Shown piece after piece: positions 25,401 to 34,400 of a stretch of DNA of 64,000 nt (positions are counted from its first letter, which is position 1; every line of letters begins with the position of its first letter). The notes beneath the pieces are model-generated. The model had not been told where the DNA came from, ran no database searches, and saw only the letters and a list, made by a program, of their open reading frames with translations. Location: assembly GCA_003290165.1 (NCBI GenBank), contig QNQO01008316.1, positions 124,001-188,000 on the forward strand, read 5' to 3'. A program made the translations under genes and the position numbers. The DNA comes from Berberis thunbergii (lineage: Eukaryota > Streptophyta > Magnoliopsida > Ranunculales > Berberidaceae).

Positions 25401-28400
25401 TAGCTTACAAAGTATGAGGCCCTTGCGATCAGTTCTGCTATGGTTTAAGGTTGTTTCTAGACTAAGTATTAACTATCAGTTCTGCTCTGGTTTAAGGTTT
25501 AAGTATTACAAAGTATTACCTAAGTATCCTCTATCCTGTAGGAGTTGTGGATCACATGGCCACTGTGGTGAACATTTTCAGTGTCAACTAGGCACTCTCC
25601 CTACCACCTACCTTGACTTACCTCTAGGTCAAAAGTATAAGAGCAAGGCATTACGGGAACCTTAACATTGACAAACTTAAAAGTAGGTTCGCTGTGTGGA
25701 AAACCAAATACAACTCTAGGGCAGGTAAAGTCACTCTAATTAAAAGCACCCTTGCTAGCATTCCTGTCTTCTTGATGGCGTGTGGTGATGCCCACCTCAA
25801 TCCAGTAGAATGTGGAGAAGATATGCAGAGATTTCTTATGGGGGACCAATCAGCAAGCAACAAATTTCACTCGGCAAGATGGAGTGAGATATGTAAACCT
25901 AAGGAGCAACGGGGGCTAGGCATTAGAATATTAATTCTCCTCAACAGAGCCTTACTTGCTAGGTGGTTATGGAGGTTTGGTAATGAGCAAACTGCTTTAT
26001 GGAGAAGAATCATTCAGGAATCCGGAGAAGTATGGTACTGACCAAGGTGGTTGGTTTACTAGAATTTTTTTCCTGTGAAGACAAATGGTGTACCGACCAA
26101 CCTTTCAGTAAGCTTTTTCTTCCCATCTACAGGTTCTCTAAATCAACAACCGTTTCTCAAGTTTATCATATCACTGACTCTGACACTCCTAGTTGGGATC
26201 TGAAACTCAGGAGAGGAGTTAAAAATGATGAGCTCCCCTCATTGCTTATGCTTCTAGAAGCCATTCAACATATTCAGTTACTAGACAGAGAAGACAAATG
26301 GAAATGGAATTACAAGTCAGGCCAATTCACTGTGTTTGATTCCAACCTCAAGCTCCTTACTCATTCCAACACAGAGTCTAACTCTACCACTTTCCCTTCA
26401 CCTTTTGGGCACGAGATCTTTTGGAAGAAGGAAGTTCACCCAAGAGTTAATTTCTTTGTTTGGGCCATAGGGCAAGGTAAAATCCCAATTGTAGACCTTC
26501 TAATCAGCAAAGTTATCACCATCCCAAACAGATGTGCTTTCTGTCTGACCCACTCATAATCCATAGAACACATCTTTTTCTCCCGCTCCTTCGCTAGAAG
26601 CCTACGAGTCTCTATCAGAAATGAAGTCAACTGCCACCTCCAATCGCTCATTCTCTCTTCTATTGGGTTGCTGCTTGGAAAAGAAAACATTTGTCTCTAA
26701 AAGGTCACTAGTTATGGGATAGAATCCCTCTTGCAACCATCTGAGTCATTTGTAAAGAAAGGAATGACAAAATTTTCAAAGGCGTATCTAAAGACATCAC
26801 TTATCTCACCAATTTGATTAAATTTTTGGCCTGGCAATGGGGTATCACTTGGGGAGTTCTCACTGACCAACCTTTCGATTTTTTTATCTTTAGTTGCAAT
26901 ATAATTTTTTTTTATTTGTAAGAGTTGTAATTGTGGGTTGTGGAGGGTTTCTGTTTTGATAGCTGGCTCTCAGTCGCTAGTTGTCTTTTGTATTTCTTTT
27001 TCCCTGAATAAACTGTCTAGTTTTATTGCTCAAATTTATTATTATTATTTTTCTGTAGGACCGATATACATGATAAAGAGATCACCCAAGAAGAGAGGGG
27101 GGGAATTCACAACTTGGAAGTGGATTAGTTGAGTCTTAGACTTAGTCCTATTCACTAGTAGAATTATTATTACAATGGAAATGACAGAAAACTCTATTGA
27201 AACTATTTGCTGTGATATAACATGAATACATTCAAACTTGTCAAAGGAAATAATATATATAGGCTGCTGAAATGATGATCGATAGATCTGATATTCTTGC
27301 TTATTGGGCAGCTCTAAATACCTTAACATATAAAACACTCAATGAAAATACTGTTATGCACAACATTAAGACTGCCCTATTCATTAATCTGAGAATAAAT
27401 CAAATATGTGCCAGACATGACTAGAAAAGACCAACTAAGATAGCATGCCACCATTGTCTGTTTAGAATGAATCTATGTTATATGTAATCAGAATGTGCTT
27501 TCTCAACTTTTACTTCTCATTAAACAGTACTTTTGTTAGGACTAATACACAAGAAACTATGATTCACCACAGTTGCTAGCAAGCTTGGTATATGAGGAGC
27601 TTCATAGAATAGGTTGAAATGGATTTTTTTTAAAGCTTCTTCATGGAATGAATAGTTATTTCCATTGCATTACATGCGAAAAAATTGCATTATATTTCTG
27701 ATGCCATGACTTAAATACATGCAATTTTTTTGCTTTTTGGAGAACAATGTTAATATCCTATGGCATGGGTAAGAAGAGAGGAAAGGTGGAATATACAAAC
27801 CACTGAGTACACCATTTTCCTTGCGAAAATTGGTATCGGATGGCATATATAGTCAATTTTTCAATATCCCTAGAGTGATTTTTCAATAGTCAGCTATCAT
27901 CATTAGCTCATTCTTGTTTTCTAAACCAAGGAAAATGAGAATGTTTCTTCTGAATGATATAAATATAAGCCTTTCGAGGCATCATTACATGTCTACTAGT
28001 CCCAAGGTTTTCAGTATTTTCACTTGCTGTAGTGAGGTCCTGTGAAGGTGTCCTCTCTTTTGTTAGTGCTAACTGTATGGTTGGGTATTAAATTAATTTG
28101 TCTCAGTATACCTGTTTTTGCGATTTGTGGATTTGTAAAATGAATTTATCAAAGCAAGAACAATGTGGATCCTCGGAAATTTTGGCCAAACATAAAATTA
28201 GGAATGGTTGCAGCGAATTTCATCCATGCTTCATTCGTATACCATCTGTGATATTTTTTTTTTTTTTTTTAAATGAGGAAGTTGTTTGGAAGCATCATTT
28301 TACTTGTACAACTTCAAACAGGGTGTTTGTGGTTTCTCTCACAATTAATTGGAGTTAAAAATTAAATTTCTCCAGAACTACTATATTCAAGTATGGAAAA

Positions 28401-30362
28401 CAGTGAAATCATCCTTGCAGATAGCAGCATAATATTTTTATGTGGTAAGTAATAACAATACCTAGTATCATGATAGATGTGTTGTGGTTACAGATGCAAG
28501 TTATTCTATCTAATAGCATCTTATAATGATCATATTCTTCAAATTGCTAGGATTTTCCGTAAAAGAATCCACTTCATAAGATCAGCTATGAGCCCTTGAA
28601 CCCCAATTTCGAAATTGCACAGCTATCTATTATCTCAAACCAGAGTAGTCAAAGCCATGGCTTTTCACCGCTTAAAGCCAAGCCAAGCCAGGACATCTCG
28701 CTTCTCTTCACTTCGGTCAAAACCAGGCCACTACTCTGAAGCCACAAAAAGCCATGGCTTTTTACCCTTTTTTGCCGAAGCTTGAAGCACCCAAAGCGGT
28801 GGCTTCATGTTACAAAGCGTCTCCTATTTTTTATTTTCTTTTCGAATTCTCTTAATGATTTTCTCTGATTTTGGTCGGAAAAAAGAACGGAAAGGGAGAG
28901 GGAAGGAAGAGGAATAGAAAGGAAGAAGAGAAGAGAAGATTTTAGGCGAAGAAACCAGCAGGATTGCTCTGACGCGGGCGGAGGGGGAAGGAAGAAGAGG
29001 ATGAACAATACGTAATTATCTTATTGATTTTCTCCAATTTTGGTCGGAAAAAATGACAGAAAGGGATAGGGAAGGAATAGGAATAGAAAGAACGAAGATA
29101 GGAGATGATTTTAGGCGAAGAAACCCGCCGAATTGCTCGAACGCAAGCGGAGGAAGACGATGAACAATACATGTAGGGGAGGGAAATTTGTTTTAAACTT
29201 GGGTGGCTATTCACACCCACTGCATTTCTGAGGGCACCCACCTAGAAAACTCAAAAAAAAATTATTTTAAATTCAATTAACATTAACACTATGTAATTAA
29301 TATAGAATTAAGGAAATCATGGTTTTAATTTTTCAGAGCACATACTTCCATTATGCATTTTTTAAAATACATAATATGAATTGTTTTTAAGGGCCGCTTC
29401 ACTTGCGTAAAGTCACTGCTTTACGCTTGCTTTTTGAAAAAGCCAAGCCATCGGATTTTGCTTCGACTTCACTTCACGCTTTGACTACCTTGTCTCAAAT
29501 CATATAGTTCAAGAGTTAGACATAACCCCTTTATTAGGTAGTTGGGTATTGATTTTACTCTTCACTAAAACCTATTGCTAATTACAAAAAATTTGATTTA
29601 AATATAGGACATATAAAACTGTCATGTGAACCAACTGATTTTTTGCCTCATCCTTTCACCTTCCATGACTTGCAGTGTCATATCCAAATGGGGCATTTTT
29701 GTCTATTTTTCCAGGTGGGGCAAATTCTACTAATAGCAAATATAATAGTTATCCTCATTGATGTTTGATTGTAGATTCACAAAACCCTCAATTTTGGTAG
29801 AAGATCGAGTTATCTGGTTGCAACAATCTGGTTGATTTTGAGGATTTTAATCAGTCCTGAGGTTTGAAGCATCCAAATAACCAGTTGCTTTGATTTAGTT
29901 TTGTATGTAGTTTCTTACTTCAAACCACTTCTAATTAATGTAGAACTTCCATTTTTGAGTTATCGGCTTGGTCTTTCAGTTATCGGTTGGTTAGGCAACT
30001 TATTTCAGGATTGACTAATGTTTCAAGTATCCGATGGATTTTTTTTAAGGTTATGTTATGCTATTATCTATTAAGATTTCCAAATTATGTATATCCACCG
30101 CTTTTGTATTCAAGGATTTTACATTGTTGAACACGGTGTCATTCGATAGTTTCTCATCTCCTGTACATCACTAACAATTTCAAAGCAAAACAGAAAGCAA
30201 ACCCAGTATCAAATTTTCACTACATTCAACAATGCAATCATAGATTTCACCAATACAAGAAAGGGGCAATTTTAGAAAAGCAAATTAGCCCAAAAAAAAA
30301 AAAAAAACACTCACTTGCTCAATGTCACGCTCAGGATTCCCATAACTAACTGGATCTGCCAT
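4322..30362 (-). CDS. PRAF: PRAF-like PH-RCC1-FYVE domain protein (3' end outside window)
   Basis: Exons in transcript order: 30362-30315, 23682-23596, 16735-16646, 16356-16270, 16183-16082, 6712-4595, 4468-4322. Each internal boundary has AG/GT signals, every join is phase 0, and together they give 893 residues without a stop. The start [16 protein letters not shown] matches the conserved N-terminus of plant PRAF proteins. Order of domains: PH domain about residues 17-135 (ends [19 protein letters not shown]); RCC1 repeats about 227-610 with at least five LGHG signatures; FYVE zinc finger about 613-675 ([10 protein letters not shown]); Pro-rich linker; coiled coil from about 825. The family binds phosphoinositides and is thought to regulate small GTPases or membrane traffic. 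About 200 C-terminal residues with a BRX-like domain are expected further left. Introns of 6.6, 6.9, 9.4 and more than 4.3 kb are filled with transposons. Confidence 0.95.
4595..6712 (-). CDS. PRAF-like exon 6 (RCC1 repeats, FYVE finger, Pro-rich linker)
   Basis: A 706-codon exon. The acceptor TGCAG precedes [14 protein letters not shown], so the ATG six bases upstream in the open frame is not used. RCC1 blades carry [50 protein letters not shown] and [10 protein letters not shown]. The FYVE module has four CxxC-type pairs and the basic RKRHNC patch. A Pro-rich stretch ([10 protein letters not shown]) separates it from the coiled coil. The donor is GAG|GTAAAA at 4595/4594; reading through it would add only ten residues before a stop. 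Confidence 0.95.
6713..7039 (-). other. intron 5 of PRAF-like gene, left part
   Basis: Intronic sequence adjacent to exon 6. Nothing was recognised before the LINE remnant begins. Confidence 0.5.
7040..7634 (-). mobile_element. LINE 3' part, left piece of a split LINE
   Basis: Minus-strand frames give zf-RVT-like and C-terminal LINE text: [18 protein letters not shown] residues, a CNEAD motif, then a [19 protein letters not shown] segment typical of the end of plant LINE ORF2. Frames are broken. The sequence is cut at 7634 by the LTR retrotransposon and resumes at 13693. Confidence 0.7.
7635..8287 (-). repeat. 3' LTR of the 7.6-13.7 kb element
   Basis: 653 bp. Compared with its partner it has extra short tandem copies of a GCAGATGAGTGACACRTG-type unit near 7878-7950, and its TATA region is changed to CTGTAAATAG on the minus strand. 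Confidence 0.93.
8650..8885. repeat. two-copy tandem repeat in the LTR element
   Basis: A unit of about 120 bp containing GCTGACTTTGTTTCCCYGGTT and GTTGTYMTCGGCCGG occurs twice in a row close to the 3' LTR. Confidence 0.75.
9330..9840. repeat. tandem array, about 4 units of 121-138 bp
   Basis: Each unit contains GTGGTCTACTGACCACTTGAC, AAACGGATTTAAGTAGTC, GAGTAAGATRCTTTTATGCAT, GAATTACCCACTCAC and CCTCTACTGAGGCATTTTGCTT. Unit starts are at about 9333, 9468, 9589 and 9727. It lies between the gag remnant and the 3' LTR. Confidence 0.85.
9921..10838 (-). pseudogene. gag-like retrotransposon fragment
   Basis: Minus-strand pieces fit plant Ty3/Gypsy gag: 10838-10569 has [16 protein letters not shown] and [14 protein letters not shown]; 10470-10243 begins [12 protein letters not shown]; 10130-9921 has [14 protein letters not shown], which corresponds to the spacer before the terminal zinc-knuckle region. 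The pieces are separated by stops and frameshifts. Part of the text around 10054-10113 is repeated at 10267-10325, which suggests an internal duplication. Confidence 0.7.
10870..12144. mobile_element. hAT relic with BED-finger exon, nested in the LTR element
   Basis: A 1275-bp insertion bounded by CTAGGATGCAC on the left and GTGCATCCTTG on the right (inverted repeats; GACTC also shared), flanked by GTCTATCG/GTCTATCA. Inside, 11280 starts an MASSSTPG reading, and 11675-11800 on the plus strand reads [19 protein letters not shown] then [11 protein letters not shown], the pattern of a BED zinc finger at the start of a hAT transposase. The catalytic region is absent. GATCGAT-rich sequence surrounds the leader. 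Confidence 0.88.
12160..12990 (-). pseudogene. 5' part of degraded gag region
   Basis: The minus-strand frame 12799-12581 ([29 protein letters not shown]) is coiled-coil-like and resembles the N-terminal part of Gypsy gag polyproteins. It lies between the 5' LTR and the hAT relic and is broken. Confidence 0.5.
13099..13692 (-). repeat. 5' LTR of the 7.6-13.7 kb element
   Basis: 594 bp, starting TGTGGATGC and ending CTTCCACA on the plus strand. On the minus strand it carries the TATA-like CTATAAATAG at 13310-13320. Confidence 0.93.
13310..13320 (-). promoter_or_regulatory. TATA box in the 5' LTR
   Basis: TCTATAAATAG on the minus strand inside the right-hand LTR, a canonical plant TATA box in the correct orientation for transcription of the element. 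Confidence 0.6.
13693..14345 (-). mobile_element. LINE RT region, right piece of the split LINE
   Basis: Continues the LINE interrupted at 7634. Minus-strand readings include [16 protein letters not shown] followed by SIMNEKN and WEEKS, comparable to the plant LINE segment just after the palm domain, then a frame with [12 protein letters not shown] ahead of the insertion point. Frameshifts are frequent and the right end is uncertain. Confidence 0.55.
14346..16081 (-). other. intron 5 of PRAF-like gene, right part
   Basis: AT-rich intronic sequence. An ATT-type microsatellite occupies about 15686-15740. A stretch near 14505-14680 is weakly like one near 20430-20580 (GGTGTGTTGGAAA...). No gene was seen. 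Confidence 0.5.
15686..15740. repeat. (TTA/ATT)n microsatellite
   Basis: An imperfect trinucleotide run of TTATTATTATTACTACTG type, interrupted by ATC and ACC units. Confidence 0.85.
16082..16735 (-). CDS. PRAF-like exons 3-5 (rest of PH domain)
   Basis: Three clustered exons, 16735-16646, 16356-16270 and 16183-16082, separated by introns of 289 and 86 bp. They encode [13 protein letters not shown]..., [20 protein letters not shown]... and [19 protein letters not shown]..., which are the characteristic PRAF PH-domain blocks. Donors are GTGAGT, GTTAGT and GTAAGT. All joins are phase 0. Confidence 0.93.
17030..19420 (-). mobile_element. LINE, 3' half with A-rich tail
   Basis: Minus strand. 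The frame 18682-18497 reads [25 protein letters not shown], the LINE RT thumb/connection signature. Further down come [21 protein letters not shown] residues and, near 17500, a [15 protein letters not shown] segment close to the ORF end. The 3' end appears to be a run of A on the minus strand (T run at 17030-17042) after a TTTTATTGATAAA sequence. The coding region is disrupted. It lies in PRAF intron 2 in the same orientation as the gene. Confidence 0.75.
18145..18425. repeat. tandem duplication of about 137 bp inside the LINE
   Basis: CCCAGGCACAACCTATCTTGTATGAG through AATTATTCTCAATAAGGCATTAT occurs twice in direct succession, with only a few differences between copies (for example CAAGCTCATAA versus CAAGTTCATAA). 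Confidence 0.9.
19421..20680. other. intron 2 sequence, nothing recognised
   Basis: Very AT-rich from about 19560. No coding frame. Phrases such as TTTAAACTTTAGGTCCTA recur twice near 19627 and 19747, suggesting diverged repeat sequence. Confidence 0.4.
20689..21248. mobile_element. non-autonomous hAT element, family B
   Basis: 560 bp flanked by a perfect 8-bp duplication GTTAGATG (20681-20688 and 21249-21256). The ends are TAGGGCTGGCAATGGG and CAATTGCCAGCCCCCTA. Subterminal regions carry ACCCAAACCC/AACCCGACCC-type clusters. The AT-rich core has no transposase. Confidence 0.95.
21419..22586. mobile_element. non-autonomous hAT element, family C, with gene-like cargo
   Basis: 1168 bp flanked by a perfect 8-bp duplication AGGATGAT (21411-21418 and 22587-22594). 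Termini are CAGTGTAGTTAAGGCG and CCTTAACTACACTA. Both subterminal zones contain GAGGCGGAC/GGCGG repeats in opposite orientation. The middle holds a Ser/Asp/Lys-rich reading frame followed by 18 A residues (separate entry). Confidence 0.94.
21690..22218 (+). pseudogene. Ser/Asp/Lys/Arg-rich gene fragment inside hAT element
   Basis: From about 21973 the plus strand is open for about 80 codons: [14 protein letters not shown], then [20 protein letters not shown], then an [19 protein letters not shown] tract, then [10 protein letters not shown], running into 18 consecutive A at 22201. This composition is typical of the Arg/Ser- or Ser/Asp-rich tails of plant nuclear RNA-processing proteins; I cannot name the parent gene. 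Upstream frames are broken. The A run may be lysine codons or the trace of a poly(A) tail from a retrocopy. Confidence 0.6.
22600..23066. other. intron 2 sequence, nothing recognised
   Basis: No gene or defined repeat is seen between the family C hAT element and the TRIM. Confidence 0.4.
23073..23416 (-). mobile_element. TRIM (miniature LTR retrotransposon) with identical LTRs
   Basis: Two 74-bp terminal repeats, 23073-23146 and 23343-23416, identical base for base (TGTTATGAACC...GATCGTAACA), flanked by a perfect 5-bp duplication AAGAT (23068-23072 and 23417-23421). On the minus strand the right LTR is followed after two bases by TGGTATCAGAGC, the primer-binding site for initiator methionine tRNA. 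A short G-rich tract (GTGGGGCAA) abuts the other LTR. The 196-bp interior has no coding capacity and contains GGTTCGAATCCC, a tRNA T-arm/B-box-like motif. Identical LTRs imply a recent insertion. It lies in PRAF intron 2, 179 bp from the exon 2 donor. Confidence 0.95.
23596..23682 (-). CDS. PRAF-like exon 2 (PH domain start)
   Basis: Encodes 29 residues beginning [18 protein letters not shown], the first strands of the PH domain. The acceptor is TTGAAG and the donor GTGAGT. A TRIM element ends 179 bp downstream of the donor. Confidence 0.92.
24166..24705. mobile_element. non-autonomous DNA transposon, GATTAAT family copy 1
   Basis: 540 bp flanked by the 10-bp direct repeat AGACAGATGT (24156-24165 and 24706-24715). 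Ends are weak inverted repeats: TATGTTATTAATGCGG and CCGATTTAACTGCATA. Subterminal regions are rich in CGATTAAT / GATTAATC words in both orientations. A 9-11-bp duplication suggests Mutator-like, but this is uncertain. It lies in PRAF intron 1. Confidence 0.75.
25385..27052 (+). mobile_element. LINE, 3' half
   Basis: Plus-strand frames: 25694-26038 has [20 protein letters not shown], the [18 protein letters not shown] block and [18 protein letters not shown]; 25999-26559 continues in another frame with [20 protein letters not shown] and [11 protein letters not shown], the zf-RVT zinc-binding module. A later part reads toward WQWGITWG and ends in a TTATTATTATT tail near 27040. Stops and frameshifts separate the blocks. 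It lies antisense to the PRAF-like gene in intron 1. Confidence 0.85.
27053..28632. other. intron 1 of PRAF-like gene, nothing recognised
   Basis: AT-rich; a poly-T run lies near 28255-28270. No coding frame was supported. Confidence 0.4.
28641..29492. mobile_element. non-autonomous hAT element, family D
   Basis: 852 bp. Flanks TCTCAAAC (28633-28640) and TCTCAAAT (29493-29500). Termini CAGAGTAGTCAAAGC and GCTTTGACTACCTTG form inverted repeats. Subterminal AAGCCATGGCTTTT and AAGCCAAGCCA motifs face each other. The core contains a tandem duplication of about 165 bp. Confidence 0.9.
28852..29172. repeat. two-copy tandem repeat in family D element
   Basis: ATTTTGGTCGGAAAAAA, an AGGGAAGGAA-type purine run, GATTTTAGGCGAAGAAAC and GATGAACAATAC occur in the same order in both halves (about 28860-29010 and 29032-29170). 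Confidence 0.8.
29501..30314. other. intron 1 of PRAF-like gene, 5' part
   Basis: Nothing recognised. An A run at 30292-30307 immediately precedes the exon 1 donor on the minus-strand map. Confidence 0.45.
30315..30362 (-). CDS. PRAF-like exon 1 (start codon exon)
   Basis: Encodes 16 residues, [16 protein letters not shown], followed directly by a GTGAGT splice donor. This short first exon ending at DIEQ matches the known N-terminus of the family and fixes the start codon at 30362. Confidence 0.9.
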
Positions 30363-31099
30363 TCCATCTGAAAGAATTATTAGGAACCCGCCTTAGAAGA
30401 AGCATTCGTGGCGCGACCAACTGCATCAGGCGCGGTGGCGACTTGGATACCCTAGTCTTCATAGATGTAATTGTTGTTTTGTTTTCTATTGTGGCCTAAC
30501 ATCAATCTTCCTCTCGCAACTAAAGGAAAACCAAGAAATGCATTCAAAAAGGCTCTCGAAACATACAATCAGAACGAACCCATTGATTCATTGTATGTGT
30601 AAAACGATCCAACCAATCAAAATCACCAAGAAATCCATCTGGGTATCCTCAAATCTCAAATTTCGTGGTGACACAATGTGCAACAACTCAACAACCCCAT
30701 TGTGTAGATGGATGGTTTTGAACCAACTGTGACCTCAATTCGGATCTAATCTAATGATTACAGTGTTGTGGAGATGGAAGAGAAAGAAGGAAAGGAGACC
30801 TAGTAAAGGAGAGGAGATCACAAAAATGAATGAGAACGGTAGAGGGAATGGGTAACTGACGGATGTTTAGGAATGTTTGTTGCTTCAAGGGGAAAAGACA
30901 ATATTCCGTGTCTTTGTTCTCTCTTTCCTACTTTTCTCGTGTGTTTTTTCTTCTTGCGGGAGCAAAATTTGTCGCAAATAGAACATGTGACCTTAACTTA
31001 TGATTGATTGATTGAATGTTGCGAAGAAATCTTTCATGTTGCTTCTTCGTACGACTATCTATGCGACCTATGAATATGTATCTACAATTCTACAGGTAG
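30363..31099 (-). promoter_or_regulatory. 5' UTR / promoter region of PRAF-like gene
   Basis: About 740 bp between the PRAF start codon and the Mutator-like element, so promoter and 5' UTR must lie here or beyond that element. No unambiguous TATA box was identified. Purine-rich and GC-richer stretches at 30395-30445 and 30770-30850 could be leader sequence. Confidence 0.35.
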
Positions 31100-31215
31100 G
31101 ACTATTTCACACTATCATAAGTGTTTTCTCATACCATTTTATTCTCCCCGCACCATTTGCTCTCTTTCTCAAACCACCATACTTTCTCACACCACCTATA
31201 TAAATTAAAACCCAA

Positions 31216-31460
31216 CTTTTTTCCCCTCCCCCATTCAAAATTCACAAGAGATTCCTCCCTCCCCCATTCAAAATCCCCTCATCTCCCACATTCAAATCTC
31301 TTCCCACACTCAAATCTCTTGCAAATCTCCTCATTTTCCCTCGAAAATCTCTCAAAATCCCTTCAAAATCGAAACTCTTACATATCGAAACCCTCGAACT
31401 CTCCAAAATGCAACACCTCAAAAAGCCACCTCTCAAAGTGCAAAGCGCATCTATCTTGCG
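31216..31460. repeat. CT-rich leader with CATTCAAAATCC repeats
   Basis: Strongly pyrimidine-rich on the plus strand with several copies of CCCATTCAAAATYCC and CTCAAATCTCTT. It sits just inside the left inverted repeat and looks like a leader of the internal gene. Confidence 0.5.
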
Positions 31461-31943
31461 ATTCCAACTCTTCTGTAAGTGAGTCATCCATTCTATCTTT
31501 GGGTTTATGATTTATTTTTGGATTGTAAGTGAGTCATCCATTGTTTGTTTCCATCTTTAGAGTAGAATTGTTTATGTTTTTTGTGCATTAATCGTTTAGT
31601 TCGTCCCTTGGTAGTGAAAGTAATTGCGAATGCGGATTTGGTGGTCACTAGGGCTCCAAATTGGTATTTTTCTTATTAGAATGCAGGAAAATGAGTTATA
31701 TAATGTCATTGTATATCCAAATTGACCAAAGTATTGCTTAAAAATTAGTAAAATTTATAGTACAAAAAATTGTCTTTAAGTATTTGTTTCTTTTTATTTG
31801 AAGGTTTATCATATTTTCTATTACTTGTGATGTTGGTGGGGATGATCGAGGTGAAAGAGGTCAAAGACAACCCATGATAGTTTCTGCTCGAAAACAGATA
31901 GCAGAAAATTGCAAAGAACGGGTAGAAGAACGTAAAAAAAATA

Positions 31944-33980
31944 ATGGAACAAAATAGAGACAAAGTAAATAGGAAGATGATAGAGGAGCAAATGAGGATT
32001 CAAATGGATCCTCAAGAAGCATATATACGAGTAACTGTATCGCAAAGTCAACCCCAATCAGAAGGGCAAGCAGGTTGGAGTGGTGTGGGTATTGGACTTG
32101 AAGGTGAGGAGGAGTTAGAGGAGTATGAGAACATGCTTGTGGATGAGGAGGATGCAGGGGATGATGAAGAAACAGATGTAGAGAATGGTAAACAAAAAAA
32201 AAAATTTAGACGAGATTCTTATCCCGGTGGTCCTGTGGATTGTTCTACATTAGACGATTACCATGACCATATTTTTCGTACCATTTGGGATGGTGAGCAG
32301 GTAAGTTAATATTTTTAGTTGGTTAAATTATTTAAGTGTGTTATTTATATATATTTGGACATTGAATTACTTAATGTATATGTTTCTTGTATTTAGGAAT
32401 GAGACGCATTGCGGTGTCGGCATCAATATAGAAACTTTATAGATTGGGATTTGAAACGTGAGATGAAAGAAGTAAAGAGAATGATCTACAATAGTGGTCT
32501 GTATCCCATGATTAAATGTCGTAAGGAACGTCTTGATAAGGTGATCGTTTGTGCTTTTGTGGAGCGTTGGTAACCTGAGACCAACATTTTTCACCTATCT
32601 TTTAGAGAGATGGGCATCACCATGAACGACGACTATCGTGTAACTCATTTGCCGATTCTTGGTAAGCCGGTTAGAACGACGATGAAGATGATGGTAGATG
32701 AATGTGTAACATTATTGGTGGGTGGTTTGGGGATTGAAAATAAAGAAACAAATGTCCATGTTAAGAAAAATGTGAGATCTGTGAAAATAAAGTTTATTCT
32801 AGACCATTGTTGTAGACATGCTACGGAAGTTGATTATCTTGAAAGGAAAAAACAAGTGTGTAGGGGCATAGCAGCTTTGGCAAACTTGTTTTGTTAGTTG
32901 GGCGATGCTAGTAAAGAGGGAACAAAGCATTGCCTCTTTTAGAGGTATGTTTCGATTTTTTTTATTTTGTTAATTACCCTCATAATATATAAGAATTTCA
33001 TAAAATTTATTTATGTTGTTTTCATATATAGTTTTCATATATAGGCATGGATATATGATCACTTCAGACTCTGGGGTAATGCAAAACTGAAGTGGGATGC
33101 TAGACTCCCCACCATGGCTAAGTGGGAACCCCCACAAATTGTAGGGGTTTTAGATGAACAAATCATCACTCTTAGGGAGCATCTCGATGACATGTCTTCT
33201 GAAGAGGGAAAAATGCATCTTTAAGTTCAATAAAAAAATGTGTGTGTCATATATTAATAAGCTTTAATTATTATAATTTGCAGGTACTTTGGGACCCTTA
33301 TGTGGAGTCCAAGGGAAACACTCTCACATGATGTTTGTTATGCCTCGACATAGAAGAACTGTATCACCCCGACAGAGTTAGGAGACAAATGGGAAAGGTA
33401 CAAGTCATCTCAATTCTTCCAATCCAAACCAAGTTGAAGAATAGAGCTCGATCTGGCAAGCACTATTCCGTGAAGTATGAGGTTTTGGCTTCGTTCGCTG
33501 AAAGGTGGCATTATCATGTCGTGCCAACTAACAAACGAGGTGCCCCCGTGAAGCTTCCATGGGATTATACGAAGGATTACTTGGATTGGTTTCATTGCAT
33601 TAGTCATCCCTTCGTACAACCACTGAACAAGAAGAAAAGTTATCCCCTAAGAAGACATTTATTTTTTTCAAATAAGATGGTAATTACAAACATTTTACAC
33701 TTATTTAATTTCAAAATTTTACATGGTTTGCACTAACATCTAATGTTTTCATGTAGGAGATTGTCATTGTTATGCTCGTAACTTGATCAACGCCTTTATT
33801 GAAGAGGGGGGAACATTGACAAAGTTATTTTGCTCCCCCGACAAAATAGAATACGAGATTTGCTAGATAAAATATCTACGCCCGTTACCTTGGAACAAAA
33901 GAAAGAAGAGTCTGACGAACGCCCCAGTGTTGATAGTAGTGAAGTTGGTGGTAGAGGAAGTGAGCGTAAAAGCTCGTAAC
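31944..33980 (+). pseudogene. plant mobile domain (PMD, MAIN-like) gene, inactivated
   Basis: Blocks in order: 31944-32299 ends PGGPVDCSTLDDYHDHIFRTIWDGEQ with a GTAAGT donor; 32398-32895 gives RCRHQYRNFIDWDLKREM, then FVERW-stop-PETN, then FREMGITMNDDYRVTHLPILGKPV; 33043-33220 gives WIYDHFRLWGNAKLKWD; 33283-33640 gives LWDPYVESKGN, ELYHPDRVRRQMGKVQ and ISHPFVQ; 33757-33980 is a tail. These match the order of the PMD of plant MAIN-like and transposon-borne proteins. In-frame stops at the start of block 2 and after FVERW, plus frameshifts, indicate a pseudogene. Confidence 0.8.
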
Positions 33981-34009
33981 TTGATCAATGATCTTTTTCA
34001 TTATTATTG

Positions 34010-34400
34010 TCACCACTTTCATCAACATCATCAACATTCTGCATAATGATTCAATTTATAATTAGTTTCATATATTAATTAAAATTTTAATTTACTTAAC
34101 AACAAAATGGCGGTTACCTCTAAATGGTTCGTCTCTGGGTTCTCAACATTGTTAAAAGGCATCTCCATATCTATTATATCCATTAGAAATCCCTATGCAT
34201 CAATGCATCATACAATAATCAATCAATTATTTTGAAAAAAAAATACATGCAAATTAGATGAAAAAAGAATTTATGCAAATTACCTCCATTGAAATGGATT
34301 GTCTTTGCTCTTTAAATTGATCATCTTCTTCACCCTTAAAATCTTCATTTCTAACATCATCAACTTCACTAAACCCTTTCAATTTTCATATAATGAAATC
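34010..34400 (-). pseudogene. acidic minus-strand reading frame in the Mutator-like element
   Basis: Three consecutive minus-strand pieces with plausible splice sites read KGFSEVDDVRNEDFKGEEDD, MDIIDMEMPFNNVENPETNH and NVDDVDESGDNNNEK. The gene direction is convergent with the PMD pseudogene. I do not recognise the family; it could be the N-terminal part of a transposase whose remainder has been deleted. Confidence 0.35.

Noticed and set aside
31242..31487. minus-strand 81-residue frame opposite the CT-rich leader
   Set aside because: Shadow of a pyrimidine-rich repeat; no family features.
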